DNA of 13,772 nt from Hydrogenophilales bacterium. GTDB taxonomy: Bacteria; Pseudomonadota; Gammaproteobacteria; Burkholderiales; Thiobacillaceae. Numbering within the stretch: the first letter of the stretch is position 1; the number at the start of each line of letters is the position of its first letter. The notes under the pieces were generated by a model, which saw only the letters and a list, made by a program, of their open reading frames with translations, did not search any database and was not told where the DNA came from. The position numbers and the translations under genes were made by a program. Shown here in pieces: positions 1 through 5,742 of the stretch. The stretch is from assembly GCA_011391655.1 (NCBI GenBank), contig JAABQE010000088.1, positions 1 through 13,772 on the forward strand. Direction: 5' to 3'.

Positions 1-1090
1 ACCAGCCAGCGTGTTCGCTGGCAAACAGATGGTGCAGGCCATGAGTGAGCGCCTGCATCCGTTGCACCGGCTCGGCGCGTTCACGCGCATAGCGTTGCAA
101 CACGCGCAGATCGCCGCAATGGTTTTTGCGGTTTTGGGTCAGCACCTCAACCAGCGCTTCGGCGTCGCCAAACCCCAGATTCACGCCCTGCCCCGACAAC
201 GGATGCACGCCATGCGCCGCATCGCCAATCAAGGCAACGCCGGGTGCGACGACCGCCGCCACCCGATTCAGCCGCAGCGGAAACACAGCGGCTGGCGTAA
301 GCAAGCGCATGCGACCCAGGGTATCGTGGCCTGCCGCCCGCGCCCGGTCTGCCAGCGCGTCGGCATCCAGGGCAACCAGTTCGTCTGCCTGCGCCGTGGG
401 AGTTGACCAGACCATCGACAACTGGTTCCCGGTTGTTCCGCCCAGTGGCAGCCAGGCCAGAATATCGCGGTCGAAAAACCACTGGAATGCGGTGCCGCGA
501 TGCGGACGCTCGCATTCGAAATTCGCCACCACGCCGCTCTGGCCATAGGGCGTCAGCGTCGATCCCAGCCCGGCCCATTCGCGGATGCGCGACGCCGCGC
601 CATCGGCGCCGACCAGCAGTTCGGTTTCCAGCAGCGTGCCATCGGCCAGCGTCAGCCGCGTGCGCGGCTCCGCCCGTTCGATGGAAGCAATCGCCGCCGG
701 GCAATACAAGGCCACATTGCCGTCAGCCTGCAAGGCTTGCCACAGCGCATGCTGCAGCCGCCCGCTCTCGACGATGGTGGCCAGATGCGACACGCCCGCC
801 TCATAGGCATCGAGCCGGATCGCGCCCGAAGTGTCGCCCGCCACATCCATGCGAAACACCGACTGGATGCGCTTGGCATCCATGCGCTGCCAGGCGCCGA
901 GGCGCTCGAGAAAGCGCTGGCTGGCGGGGCTGATGGCGTAGATGCGGGTGTCCCATATTTCATCGGGGACGTGGGGAAGCTGGCGCTCGACCAGCGCGAC
1001 GCGCAAGCCCTGCCGCCCTAGCGCCAGCGCGGCCGCTGCGCCCACCAGGCCGGCGCCGACGATCACCACTTGATAACGTTCGCCGCTCAT
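1..1090 (-). CDS. UbiH/UbiF/UbiI-family FAD-dependent hydroxylase (C-terminus beyond window)
   Basis: This is a flavoprotein monooxygenase of the UbiH/UbiF/UbiI/COQ6 family, which hydroxylates the aromatic ring of ubiquinone precursors at the inner membrane face. The 363 visible codons show the N-terminal FAD Rossmann motif GAGLVG (residues 12-17), a DxR motif (D47-R49), the mid-protein GADGA motif (161-165) and the C-terminal GDAAHGVHPLSGQG motif (289-302). Family members are about 390-410 residues, so some 25-45 C-terminal residues lie off the left edge. The ATG overlaps the upstream ubiH stop as ATGA, which indicates translational coupling. The position after pepP-ubiH matches E. coli ubiI (visC), and the GDAAH form of the motif suits UbiI/UbiF better than UbiH. 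Which ring position it hydroxylates cannot be read from the sequence, and UbiM-like relatives are alternatives. The family call is firm; the subfamily is inferred. Confidence 0.9.
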   Translation of the reverse strand, partial: MSGERYQVVIVGAGLVGAAAALALGRQGLRVALVERQLPHVPDEIWDTRIYAISPASQRFLERLGAWQRMDAKRIQSVFRMDVAGDTSGAIRLDAYEAGVSHLATIVESGRLQHALWQALQADGNVALYCPAAIASIERAEPRTRLTLADGTLLETELLVGADGAASRIREWAGLGSTLTPYGQSGVVANFECERPHRGTAFQWFFDRDILAWLPLGGTTGNQLSMVWSTPTAQADELVALDADALADRARAAGHDTLGRMRLLTPAAVFPLRLNRVAAVVAPGVALIGDAAHGVHPLSGQGVNLGFGDAEALVEVLTQNRKNHCGDLRVLQRYARERAEPVQRMQALTHGLHHLFASEHAGW

Positions 1091-2256
1091 CCGCGCGCCC
1101 CGAAGATCATTCGCCGCGCGACAAAATTTTTCAGCGGCGGACACATTTCCAGCGCCAGTAGGCCCAAGCCACGCGCGTGGCGAACCGGCGCGATGTCATT
1201 GGAAAACACCCGCACCAGAAAGTCGGTGAAGCCGACGCCACCCAGCACATCGACGCGGCGACCGCGCGCATACGCATTCAGCATGGCGGCGCTGCCCAGC
1301 GTTTCCGCAGCGGTATCGCCGCACAAGCTCGCCAGTTCCCAGGCGTCGCGCAGACCGATGTTGAAGCCCTGTCCCGATACCGGATGCAAGGTCTGCGCGG
1401 CGTTGCCAATGCGCACCACGCGGTCGGCGGCGGTGCTGCCGACATACGCCAGTTTCAGCGGGAAGGTTTTGCGCGGGCTGGCAGCGACAAACAGTCCCTG
1501 GCGTCCGCCAAAATGGCGATACAGCGCCGCCAGAAACGCGTCGTCAGCCAGCGCAGCAATGCGTTCGGCGTCGGCATTGCTGGCCGTCCATACCAGCGCG
1601 TAGCGATCGCCTTTCGGCAGCAGGGCCGCCGGGCCTTCCGGGGTAAAGCGTTCGTAGGCCTGATTCGCGTGCGGCAGTTCGGTTTGCACTTCGCACACCA
1701 CGGCCATCTGTTCGTAGTCGCGTTGCAGTTTGGGTTCGGGTGCATCGTCACCGCGCCCGCCGTCGGCCACGACCACCAGCGGCGCAGTGAGGCTGCGGCC
1801 ATCGCCGGTATGCAGCGTCGCGGTTGCGACAGCCGACTCAATACGGGCGACGGCCATGCCGTATTCGACCGTAATCTTTGCCTCGGCCAGCGCCTGCTTC
1901 AATGCGGCGGTCAGCGTGGCGTAAGGCAGCACATAGCCCAGCGCCGGCACCTTCACGTCTTTTGCCGACAGCCGCGCCACCCCAAGCGCGCCGCGCTGCG
2001 AAATATGGATGCGGGTAATCGGCGTCACGCCTTGCAGCCGGCTCCACACGCCGAGCCGCTCGAGGATCAACTGCGAGCCATACGACAACGCCAACGTGCG
2101 GCTGTCGGCACGCGCGTCTGCGGGTTGCGCCTCCAGCACACGGGCAGCGATCCCCTGCTGCTGCAGCGCCAGTGCGCACACCGCACCGACCGGCCCGGCG
2201 CCGACGATGATCACGTCAGGCACCGCGCTGTCTTCATTGGGCACGGCGTTATTCAC
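1087..2256 (-). CDS. ubiH: 2-octaprenyl-6-methoxyphenyl hydroxylase UbiH
   Basis: UbiH is an FAD-dependent hydroxylase of aerobic ubiquinone biosynthesis, acting at ring position C1 in E. coli nomenclature. The 389-residue protein has the usual family length. Visible motifs are GAGPVG (19-24), the ADGG motif (164-167) and GNAAQTLHPVSGQGFNIG (284-301). The Asn-Ala-Ala-Gln form, where relatives have GDAAH, is what I remember of E. coli UbiH and supports UbiH over UbiI or UbiF. The start is GTG. It lies inside the end of pepP (8-base overlap) with a GGA about 7 bases upstream. The next gene starts inside its stop codon, so pepP, ubiH and the second hydroxylase are probably co-transcribed and translationally coupled. 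A pair of different hydroxylases is normal for proteobacteria that split the three ring hydroxylations between enzymes. Confidence 0.92.
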   Translation of the reverse strand: MNNAVPNEDSAVPDVIIVGAGPVGAVCALALQQQGIAARVLEAQPADARADSRTLALSYGSQLILERLGVWSRLQGVTPITRIHISQRGALGVARLSAKDVKVPALGYVLPYATLTAALKQALAEAKITVEYGMAVARIESAVATATLHTGDGRSLTAPLVVVADGGRGDDAPEPKLQRDYEQMAVVCEVQTELPHANQAYERFTPEGPAALLPKGDRYALVWTASNADAERIAALADDAFLAALYRHFGGRQGLFVAASPRKTFPLKLAYVGSTAADRVVRIGNAAQTLHPVSGQGFNIGLRDAWELASLCGDTAAETLGSAAMLNAYARGRRVDVLGGVGFTDFLVRVFSNDIAPVRHARGLGLLALEMCPPLKNFVARRMIFGARG

Positions 2257-3553
2257 CGCGCATCCAGTCTTCGATTTCCGCCACGGTTTTCGGCGGCGTG
2301 GTCAGCACCTCGCAGCCGGTTTCGGTCACCGCCACGTCGTCCTCGATGCGAATGCCGATATTCCAAAAGGCCTCGGGTACGTCGTCCGCCGGACGGATGT
2401 ACAAGCCCGGCTCGACCGTCAGCGTCATGCCCGGCACCAGCGCGCGCCATTCGCCATGCAGCTTGTATTCACCGGCATCGTGCACGTCCATGCCCAGCCA
2501 ATGGCCAGTGCGGTGCATATAAAAACGCTTGTAGGCTTCCGATTCGAGCAAACCGTCGACCTCGCCGTGCAGCAGGCCGAGGTCGACCATACCCTGCGTC
2601 AGCACGCGCACCGCCGCGTCATGCGGGGCGTTCCAGTGGTTGCCCGGACGCACCGTGCCGATCGCCGCCGCCTGCGCGGCCAGCACCAATTCATAGGCAT
2701 CTTTCTGCGCCGCCGAGAAGCGGCCGCTCACCGGAAAGGTGCGGGTGATGTCGGCCGCATAGCTGCCGAACTCGGCCGCGGCGTCGATCAGCAGCAGGTC
2801 GCCATCGCGCAGCGGCTGGTTGTTGAATACGTAATGCAGCACGCAGGCATTGGCGCCGCTGGCGACGATGGAGGTATAGGCCGGTGCCTCGGCGCCGCCG
2901 CTACGGAAGGCGCACAGCATTTCCGCCTCGACCTCGTATTCGTAACGGCCCGGCCGGGTCGCGCGCATGGCGATGCGATGCGCGCCGGTGGAGATTTCGG
3001 CGGCGCGGCGCATCAGGGCAAGTTCATGACCATCCTTGACCAAGCGCATCTCGTCCAGCCAGACGCGCGCGTCGATCAGGCGGTTGGGCGCATGCACGCC
3101 GCCGCGCGCCTTGCCGCGCACCGTGTTGAGCCAGCCCATCATCTGCGTGTCCCACGCCATGTCGCGGCCGATGATGTAGGCAAGAGCCGGCTGGTTTTCC
3201 AGCAGCTTCGGCAACTCCGCATCCAGCACGTCGTAGGTGAAGGCGTCGTCGAAGGCGAAAGTCTCGCGGGCCGCTTCCGGCCCATAACGGAAACCGTCCC
3301 AGATCTCCCGCTCTTCGTTACGCTCGCGGCAGAACAGAATGTGGCGCGGCGCTTTGCCGCCCACCAACACCACCACCGCCTCCGGCTCGTTGAAGCCGGT
3401 CAGCCAGTAGAAGTAGCTGTCGTGCCGATAGGGATAGTGAGTGTCGCGGTTGCGCGGCACCTCCGGCGCGGTGGCGATGACCATCACCCCCTCGCCCATC
3501 TCGTCCAGAACCCGCTGGCGGCGGGCGCGGTAAATTGCGGAATCAGGCTGCAT
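2249..3553 (-). CDS. pepP: Xaa-Pro aminopeptidase (PepP, M24B family)
   Basis: PepP is a cytoplasmic dimanganese aminopeptidase that removes an N-terminal residue preceding proline. The 434-residue length matches E. coli PepP (about 440). The N-terminal domain spans about residues 1-170 and the pita-bread catalytic domain about 175-430. All five metal ligands can be placed: D257 and D268 (in LLLIDAAAEFGSYAADITR), H351 (in HRTGHWLGMDVHD), E381 (in LTVEPGLYI) and E404 (in GIRIEDDV). Their spacing is nearly that of E. coli D260, D271, H354, E383 and E406. The ATG start overlaps the 3' end of murU by 11 bases, and the 3' end overlaps ubiH by 8 bases. The pepP-ubiH linkage is long known in proteobacteria, although no direct mechanistic link with quinone synthesis is established. 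No oddities were seen. Confidence 0.96.
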   Translation of the reverse strand: MQPDSAIYRARRQRVLDEMGEGVMVIATAPEVPRNRDTHYPYRHDSYFYWLTGFNEPEAVVVLVGGKAPRHILFCRERNEEREIWDGFRYGPEAARETFAFDDAFTYDVLDAELPKLLENQPALAYIIGRDMAWDTQMMGWLNTVRGKARGGVHAPNRLIDARVWLDEMRLVKDGHELALMRRAAEISTGAHRIAMRATRPGRYEYEVEAEMLCAFRSGGAEAPAYTSIVASGANACVLHYVFNNQPLRDGDLLLIDAAAEFGSYAADITRTFPVSGRFSAAQKDAYELVLAAQAAAIGTVRPGNHWNAPHDAAVRVLTQGMVDLGLLHGEVDGLLESEAYKRFYMHRTGHWLGMDVHDAGEYKLHGEWRALVPGMTLTVEPGLYIRPADDVPEAFWNIGIRIEDDVAVTETGCEVLTTPPKTVAEIEDWMRGE

Positions 3554-4265
3554 GGTGTTGTCTCAGTTCTTCGTCCAGGGCGGCGAGGCGGGCCGGCGTT
3601 CCGACATCAACCCAGCGCCCGCCAAAATGTTCGCCACTGATCCGCCCGGCGTCGATGGCCTCCCGCAGCAGCGGCGCGAGCGGTGCTTTTTCGCCCGCTG
3701 GGGTGTGGGCGAACAGCGCACGGTGATAGACGCCGATACCCGAAAAGGTGAGCGGTGAGCAGGGAGCGGTAAGCAGTGAGGCCGTCACGCGGGCGCCATC
3801 AAGCACAAAATCGCCATTCGGGTGATGCGGCGGATTATCGACCAGCACCAGATGCGCCTGGTCGTGCCCCGCTCCCAGTCGCACCATCGGCTCGGCAAGG
3901 CAGCTGAAATCGTATTCACAATAGATGTCGCCATTGACTACAGTAAAAACCTCGGCATCGATCAGCGGCAACGCGGTGGCAATGCCGCCAGCCGTTTCCA
4001 GCGCGCTGACTTCGCGCGAATAGTCAATTGACACGCCGAGCGCCGCACCGTTCCCCAGCGCGTCCTCGATCTTCTGACCGAGATGGGCGTGGTTGATGAC
4101 GATATGCGAAAAGCCTGCTGCACACAGGCGCTCGATATGCCAGACGATGAGCGGCTTGCCGCCGACTTGCAAAAGCGGCTTGGGCGTGTGGTCGGTGAGT
4201 GGGCGCATGCGCTCGCCACGTCCGGCGGCGAGGATCATTGCAGTTTTGGTTTGTACGTTATTCAA
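3543..4265 (-). CDS. murU: N-acetylmuramate alpha-1-phosphate uridylyltransferase MurU
   Basis: MurU makes UDP-MurNAc from UTP and MurNAc-1-phosphate, the second step of the AmgK/MurU peptidoglycan-recycling shortcut that bypasses MurA and contributes to intrinsic fosfomycin tolerance in Pseudomonas. The 240 codons show the nucleotidyltransferase signature LAAGRGERMRPLTDHTPKPL (12-31), the metal site VNGD (D113), the family motif LVLVDNPPHH (139-148), LTFSGIGVYH (172-181) and GRWVDVGT (216-223, second likely metal ligand D220). General sugar-nucleotide pyrophosphorylases are the alternative, but the motifs and the nearby amgK fit MurU. The start is unsettled. TTG at 4265 has only a weak GAG 9 bases upstream; ATG at 4238, giving 231 residues, has no clear ribosome site and trims the first beta strand. 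Codons 162-173 coincide with a heptanucleotide repeat array. Its usual partner amgK lies 1.48 kb upstream, beyond an inverted-repeat island. Confidence 0.9.
   Translation of the reverse strand: MNNVQTKTAMILAAGRGERMRPLTDHTPKPLLQVGGKPLIVWHIERLCAAGFSHIVINHAHLGQKIEDALGNGAALGVSIDYSREVSALETAGGIATALPLIDAEVFTVVNGDIYCEYDFSCLAEPMVRLGAGHDQAHLVLVDNPPHHPNGDFVLDGARVTASLLTAPCSPLTFSGIGVYHRALFAHTPAGEKAPLAPLLREAIDAGRISGEHFGGRWVDVGTPARLAALDEELRQHHAA
3748..3782. repeat. Heptanucleotide tandem array A, inside murU
   Basis: About five degenerate copies of a 7-base unit, consensus GTRAGCR on the plus strand, run head to tail. The last unit decays to GTGAGGC. The array is in frame in murU and encodes residues 162-173, a stretch between the conserved DNPPHH and LTFSG motifs that is probably a surface loop. 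Because seven is not a multiple of three, five units add 35 bases, so any gain or loss of single units would shift the frame. The same unit forms the arrays at the pdxA/rsmA junction. Confidence 0.7.
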
Positions 4266-4307
4266 AACGAAAAGCTCGTTGCGGTTGTTGGGTTCTCAAT
4301 TCCAGGA

Positions 4308-4332
4308 GGGCGCAATAAGCGAAGCGCATTGC
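4308..4332. repeat. REP-like palindrome, left member of a pair
   Basis: The stretch reads GGGCGCAAT, AAGCGAAGCGC, ATTGC and can fold on itself (GCG pairs with CGC, CGCAAT with ATTGC plus a mismatch). It recurs in inverted orientation at 4650-4678, on the other side of the left 268-base element. The arms match over 20 bases and then, after one inserted A in the right copy, over CGCCC. Short palindromic pairs of this kind are typical of REP/BIME-type intergenic repeats; no named family is claimed. Confidence 0.6.
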
Positions 4333-4382
4333 ACCGCATCCATTCTGAGGCTCGTTGGCCGGGGGTAGCCCGGCGGCTAGTC

Positions 4383-4408
4383 ACTTTTCTTGTCTCGCCA
4401 AGAAAAGT
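4383..4408. other. Perfect 10-bp hairpin in the left repeat copy
   Basis: ACTTTTCTTG pairs perfectly with CAAGAAAAGT around the loop TCTCGC. The same hairpin is unchanged in the right copy (5575-5600). Because the arms are AT-rich and end in T or A runs it could act as a weak bidirectional transcript terminator. That role is inferred only. Confidence 0.55.
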
Positions 4409-4443
4409 AACCAAAAGAAGGCGACCCCGACATCCCCGAATTC

Positions 4444-4569
4444 CCGAAAACCGAGCCTGCCGGGTGGGCGGCAAAGAACTCGCCCCGCATTCGCCATTTT
4501 AATTTGGTTTTTGTGAGCGGGGCTTCAGACACCTTTGCCGCTGATCCACCCGGCAGGCTCGGTTTTCGG
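4444..4569. other. Long nested hairpin in the left repeat copy
   Basis: A perfect 24-base inverted repeat (4444-4467 with 4546-4569) continues, after a four-base TGAT bulge, as a 9-pair stem (4468-4476 with 4533-4541). A further 7-pair stem is GCCCCGC 4482-4488 with GCGGGGC 4517-4523. About 40 pairs therefore close a loop of 28 bases. The right copy keeps the same architecture with compensatory changes. The structure could form in RNA or as a DNA cruciform; the sequence cannot say which one matters. Confidence 0.75.
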
Positions 4570-4649
4570 CGGGGCTGAAAGGGGAGGGAAGTCAAAACCA
4601 GTGCGGTGGTGACGGGACGGTTTGAGCGCTTTTATTGGGACGCGCATCC

Positions 4650-4678
4650 GGCGCAATGCGCTTCGCTTATTGACGCCC
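4650..4678. repeat. REP-like palindrome, right member of a pair
   Basis: This is the inverted partner of 4308-4332, with GGCGCAATGCG, CTTCGC and TTATTG followed by an extra A and CGCCC. It folds as GGCGCAAT and GCG against CGC and ATTG(A)CGCC. It starts 25 bases beyond the lipoprotein gene's stop, in the direction that gene is read, so it may end or protect that transcript. A partial copy of the first ten bases, GGCGCAATGC, occurs at 5316-5325. Confidence 0.55.
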
Positions 4679-4702
4679 TACACAGTGCGTCCTAGAACCA
4701 CA

Positions 4703-5257
4703 TTACTTACTGAGCCGAATGCCAGAGTGTCCAATCTGCCGCACCCTAACAAATCCCAACTCCGCAGGAGGGACCCCCTCAAGCACTACATTTGCGGGCG
4801 TCCAAGCTCCATCACGGAAAACTTCATTAAACTTCACCGCTCTCGTCTTTGCTTTTTCATTAATAGGTACTCCATCTTCACCAACGGAGCCCCACTCAAG
4901 CTGGGCATTTAGTCCGTCAATTGTGGCCGACGTTGCATTCCCGAATTTAAGCATCACTCTGCTGCCATTCGCATATGGCTTGATATCCTCCAATGCGACC
5001 GTCAAATATCCAATATCACTTTTAACAACTGAATACCCCTGATCACCTGGCGTTAAAAATGCAACGCCATCAATGTTACTTAACAAATCCAACATTGAAA
5101 CTTTCGCCTCTAAAGCACCAACCTTTTCTTGTAGCGCTTGAATTTTCTTATTTGCATTAGTCAAATTGACATCAGTTTCAGAAGTTGAACTCTGGCCGCA
5201 GCCGGACAAAAAAACAATAAGCGCAATTGTGGTTGCTACATTTATTAACTGCTTCAT
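4703..5257 (-). CDS. Outer-membrane-type lipoprotein, possibly DUF3251/YajI-like
   Basis: The protein has 184 residues and a classic lipoprotein signal: MKQ, a hydrophobic stretch NVATTIALIVF, then lipobox LSGC with the acylated cysteine at residue 20. GQSS follows the cysteine, with no Asp at +2, so outer-membrane sorting is expected. A Ser/Thr linker leads to a short coiled-coil-like segment with repeated Leu and Val (about 34-57), then a globular beta-rich domain containing IGYLTVALEDI and ending in ELGFVRVRQIG. That layout and the LGFVR motif recall E. coli YajI (DUF3251), from memory only, and the function is unknown. I chose ATG 5257 because AGGGGA lies 5 bases upstream; ATG 5278 would add seven residues read through that ribosome site. 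The gene is much more AT-rich than its neighbours and lies between inverted repeats, which suggests acquisition from elsewhere. Confidence 0.8.
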   Translation of the reverse strand: MKQLINVATTIALIVFLSGCGQSSTSETDVNLTNANKKIQALQEKVGALEAKVSMLDLLSNIDGVAFLTPGDQGYSVVKSDIGYLTVALEDIKPYANGSRVMLKFGNATSATIDGLNAQLEWGSVGEDGVPINEKAKTRAVKFNEVFRDGAWTPANVVLEGVPPAELGFVRVRQIGHSGIRLSK

Positions 5258-5262
5258 GTTCG

Positions 5263-5268
5263 TCCCCT
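5263..5268 (-). promoter_or_regulatory. Ribosome binding site of the lipoprotein gene
   Basis: AGGGGA on the minus strand lies five bases before ATG 5257. ATG 5278 has only an AAGG directly abutting it, so this site decides the start. Confidence 0.6.
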
Positions 5269-5360
5269 TTTTTAGCATCCTTGTTTTTTCAGCCCGTGTG
5301 ACGCATTAGCAGCAGGCGCAATGCAATATTCTGTGTTTGTGAAACCCAAATAGTAACTAC

Positions 5361-5628
5361 AATCGTCCCGTCATCACCGTCCTGGTTTTGACCTTCTCCC
5401 CCTCTCAGCCCCGCCGAAAATTGAGCCTGCCGGGTAGATCAGCGGCAAAGGTGTCTGAAGCCCCGCTCACAAAAACCAAATTAAAACAGCAAAAGCGGGG
5501 CGAGTTCTTTGCCGCCCACCCGGCAGGCTCAATTTCCGGGAATTCGGGGATGTCGGGGTCGCCTTCTTTTGGTTACTTTTCTTGGCGAGACAAGAAAAGT
5601 GACTAGCCGCCGGGCTACCCCCGGCCAA
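5361..5628 (-). repeat. 268-base inverted repeat, right copy
   Basis: Reverse complement of the unit at 4355-4622, with about 19 differences by hand count. Its outer end (GGCCAA at 5623-5628) faces amgK and its inner end faces the lipoprotein gene's 5' side, about 100 bases before that start. Just outside the outer end there is a short tandem duplication in which CCAAGCAG occurs at 5625-5632 and 5639-5646, a 14-base period. No ORF in it appears to be conserved as protein. Confidence 0.9.
5414..5539. other. Long nested hairpin in the right repeat copy
   Basis: A 22-base stem (5414-5435 with 5518-5539) with one A/C mismatch (5417/5536) is followed by the same 9-pair (5442-5450 with 5507-5515) and 7-pair (5460-5466 with 5495-5501) stems as the left copy. 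Stem positions 5421-5422 are TT opposite AA 5531-5532, where the left copy has CC opposite GG. Pairing is preserved through a double change. Confidence 0.75.
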
Positions 5629-5672
5629 GCAGCCGTAGCCAAGCAGCTTCCTCAGTTCAAATCCCCCATCAA

Positions 5673-5693
5673 TCCCCCTTTTCTAAAGGGGGA
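5673..5693. terminator. G/C-run hairpin downstream of amgK
   Basis: TCCCCCTTT pairs perfectly with AAAGGGGGA around TCT. It lies 50 bases beyond the amgK stop in the direction of transcription. A nearby CCCCCATC repeats half of the motif. No U-run follows the stem on either strand, so factor-independent termination would be weak. It also resembles a dispersed repeat (AATCCCCCTTT followed by AAAGGGGGA) that I recall from many bacterial genomes. Confidence 0.45.
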
Positions 5694-5742
5694 AGCCACG
5701 TGCTTACCGCCTGCCCCCGCAGAATAACCACCCCACCTGCGG

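Larger units (their letters stand above)
4355..4622 (+). repeat. 268-base inverted repeat, left copy
   Basis: This 268-base stretch recurs as its reverse complement at 5361-5628. By hand count there are about 19 differences (about 93% identity) and no gap is needed. The outermost 90 or so bases (from TTGGCCGGGGG inward) are identical, and the differences sit in the inner two thirds. The unit contains a small CCGGG/CCCGG hairpin (4359-4373), a perfect 10-base stem with a 6-base loop (4383-4408) and a long nested hairpin (4444-4569). It carries no transposase. Identity stops abruptly at both ends, which defines the unit well. It resembles the non-coding repeats that often appear as short spurious ORFs in proteobacterial genomes, but that is from memory. 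Confidence 0.9.
4355..5628. mobile_element. Putative non-autonomous island: inverted 268-base repeats around one lipoprotein gene
   Basis: Two inverted 268-base repeats enclose 738 bases that hold a single AT-rich gene. Bases 5041-5160 are about 38% G+C, against about 67% in a sampled line of pdxA. The block sits between amgK and murU, which are commonly adjacent. The architecture resembles a passenger gene bracketed by two MITE-like elements. No transposase is present, and no target-site duplication was found by eye beside the outer ends (CTCG before 4355, GCAGCC after 5628). The alternative is two independent repeat insertions on either side of an older gene. Mobility is an inference. Confidence 0.4.

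Noticed and set aside
1177..2748. 523-codon plus-strand ORF opposite ubiH and pepP
   Set aside because: Shadow frame. It overlaps both UbiH and the PepP metal site on the other strand and has low-complexity Arg/Pro-rich stretches.
2009..3640. 543-codon plus-strand ORF opposite ubiH and pepP
   Set aside because: It is antisense to well-supported genes with intact motifs, has the Arg/His/Gly-rich composition of a high-GC shadow frame and shows no recognisable domain.
4377..4595. 72-codon ORF in the left repeat copy, matched by an equal-length ORF in the right copy (5388-5606)
   Set aside because: The frames are kept only because the repeats are nearly identical. Most of the nucleotide differences change the amino acid, and the compensatory changes follow the hairpin, not the codons. 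I read these as non-coding repeat sequence.
4355..4622. CRISPR array or integron attC-type site
   Set aside because: There are only two long copies in inverted orientation, with no spacers, no cas genes and no integrase. The hairpin arms are far longer than attC core sites.
4355..5628. Insertion sequence with transposase
   Set aside because: The only gene inside is a lipoprotein. No DDE, HUH or recombinase-like protein is encoded, and no target-site duplication was seen.
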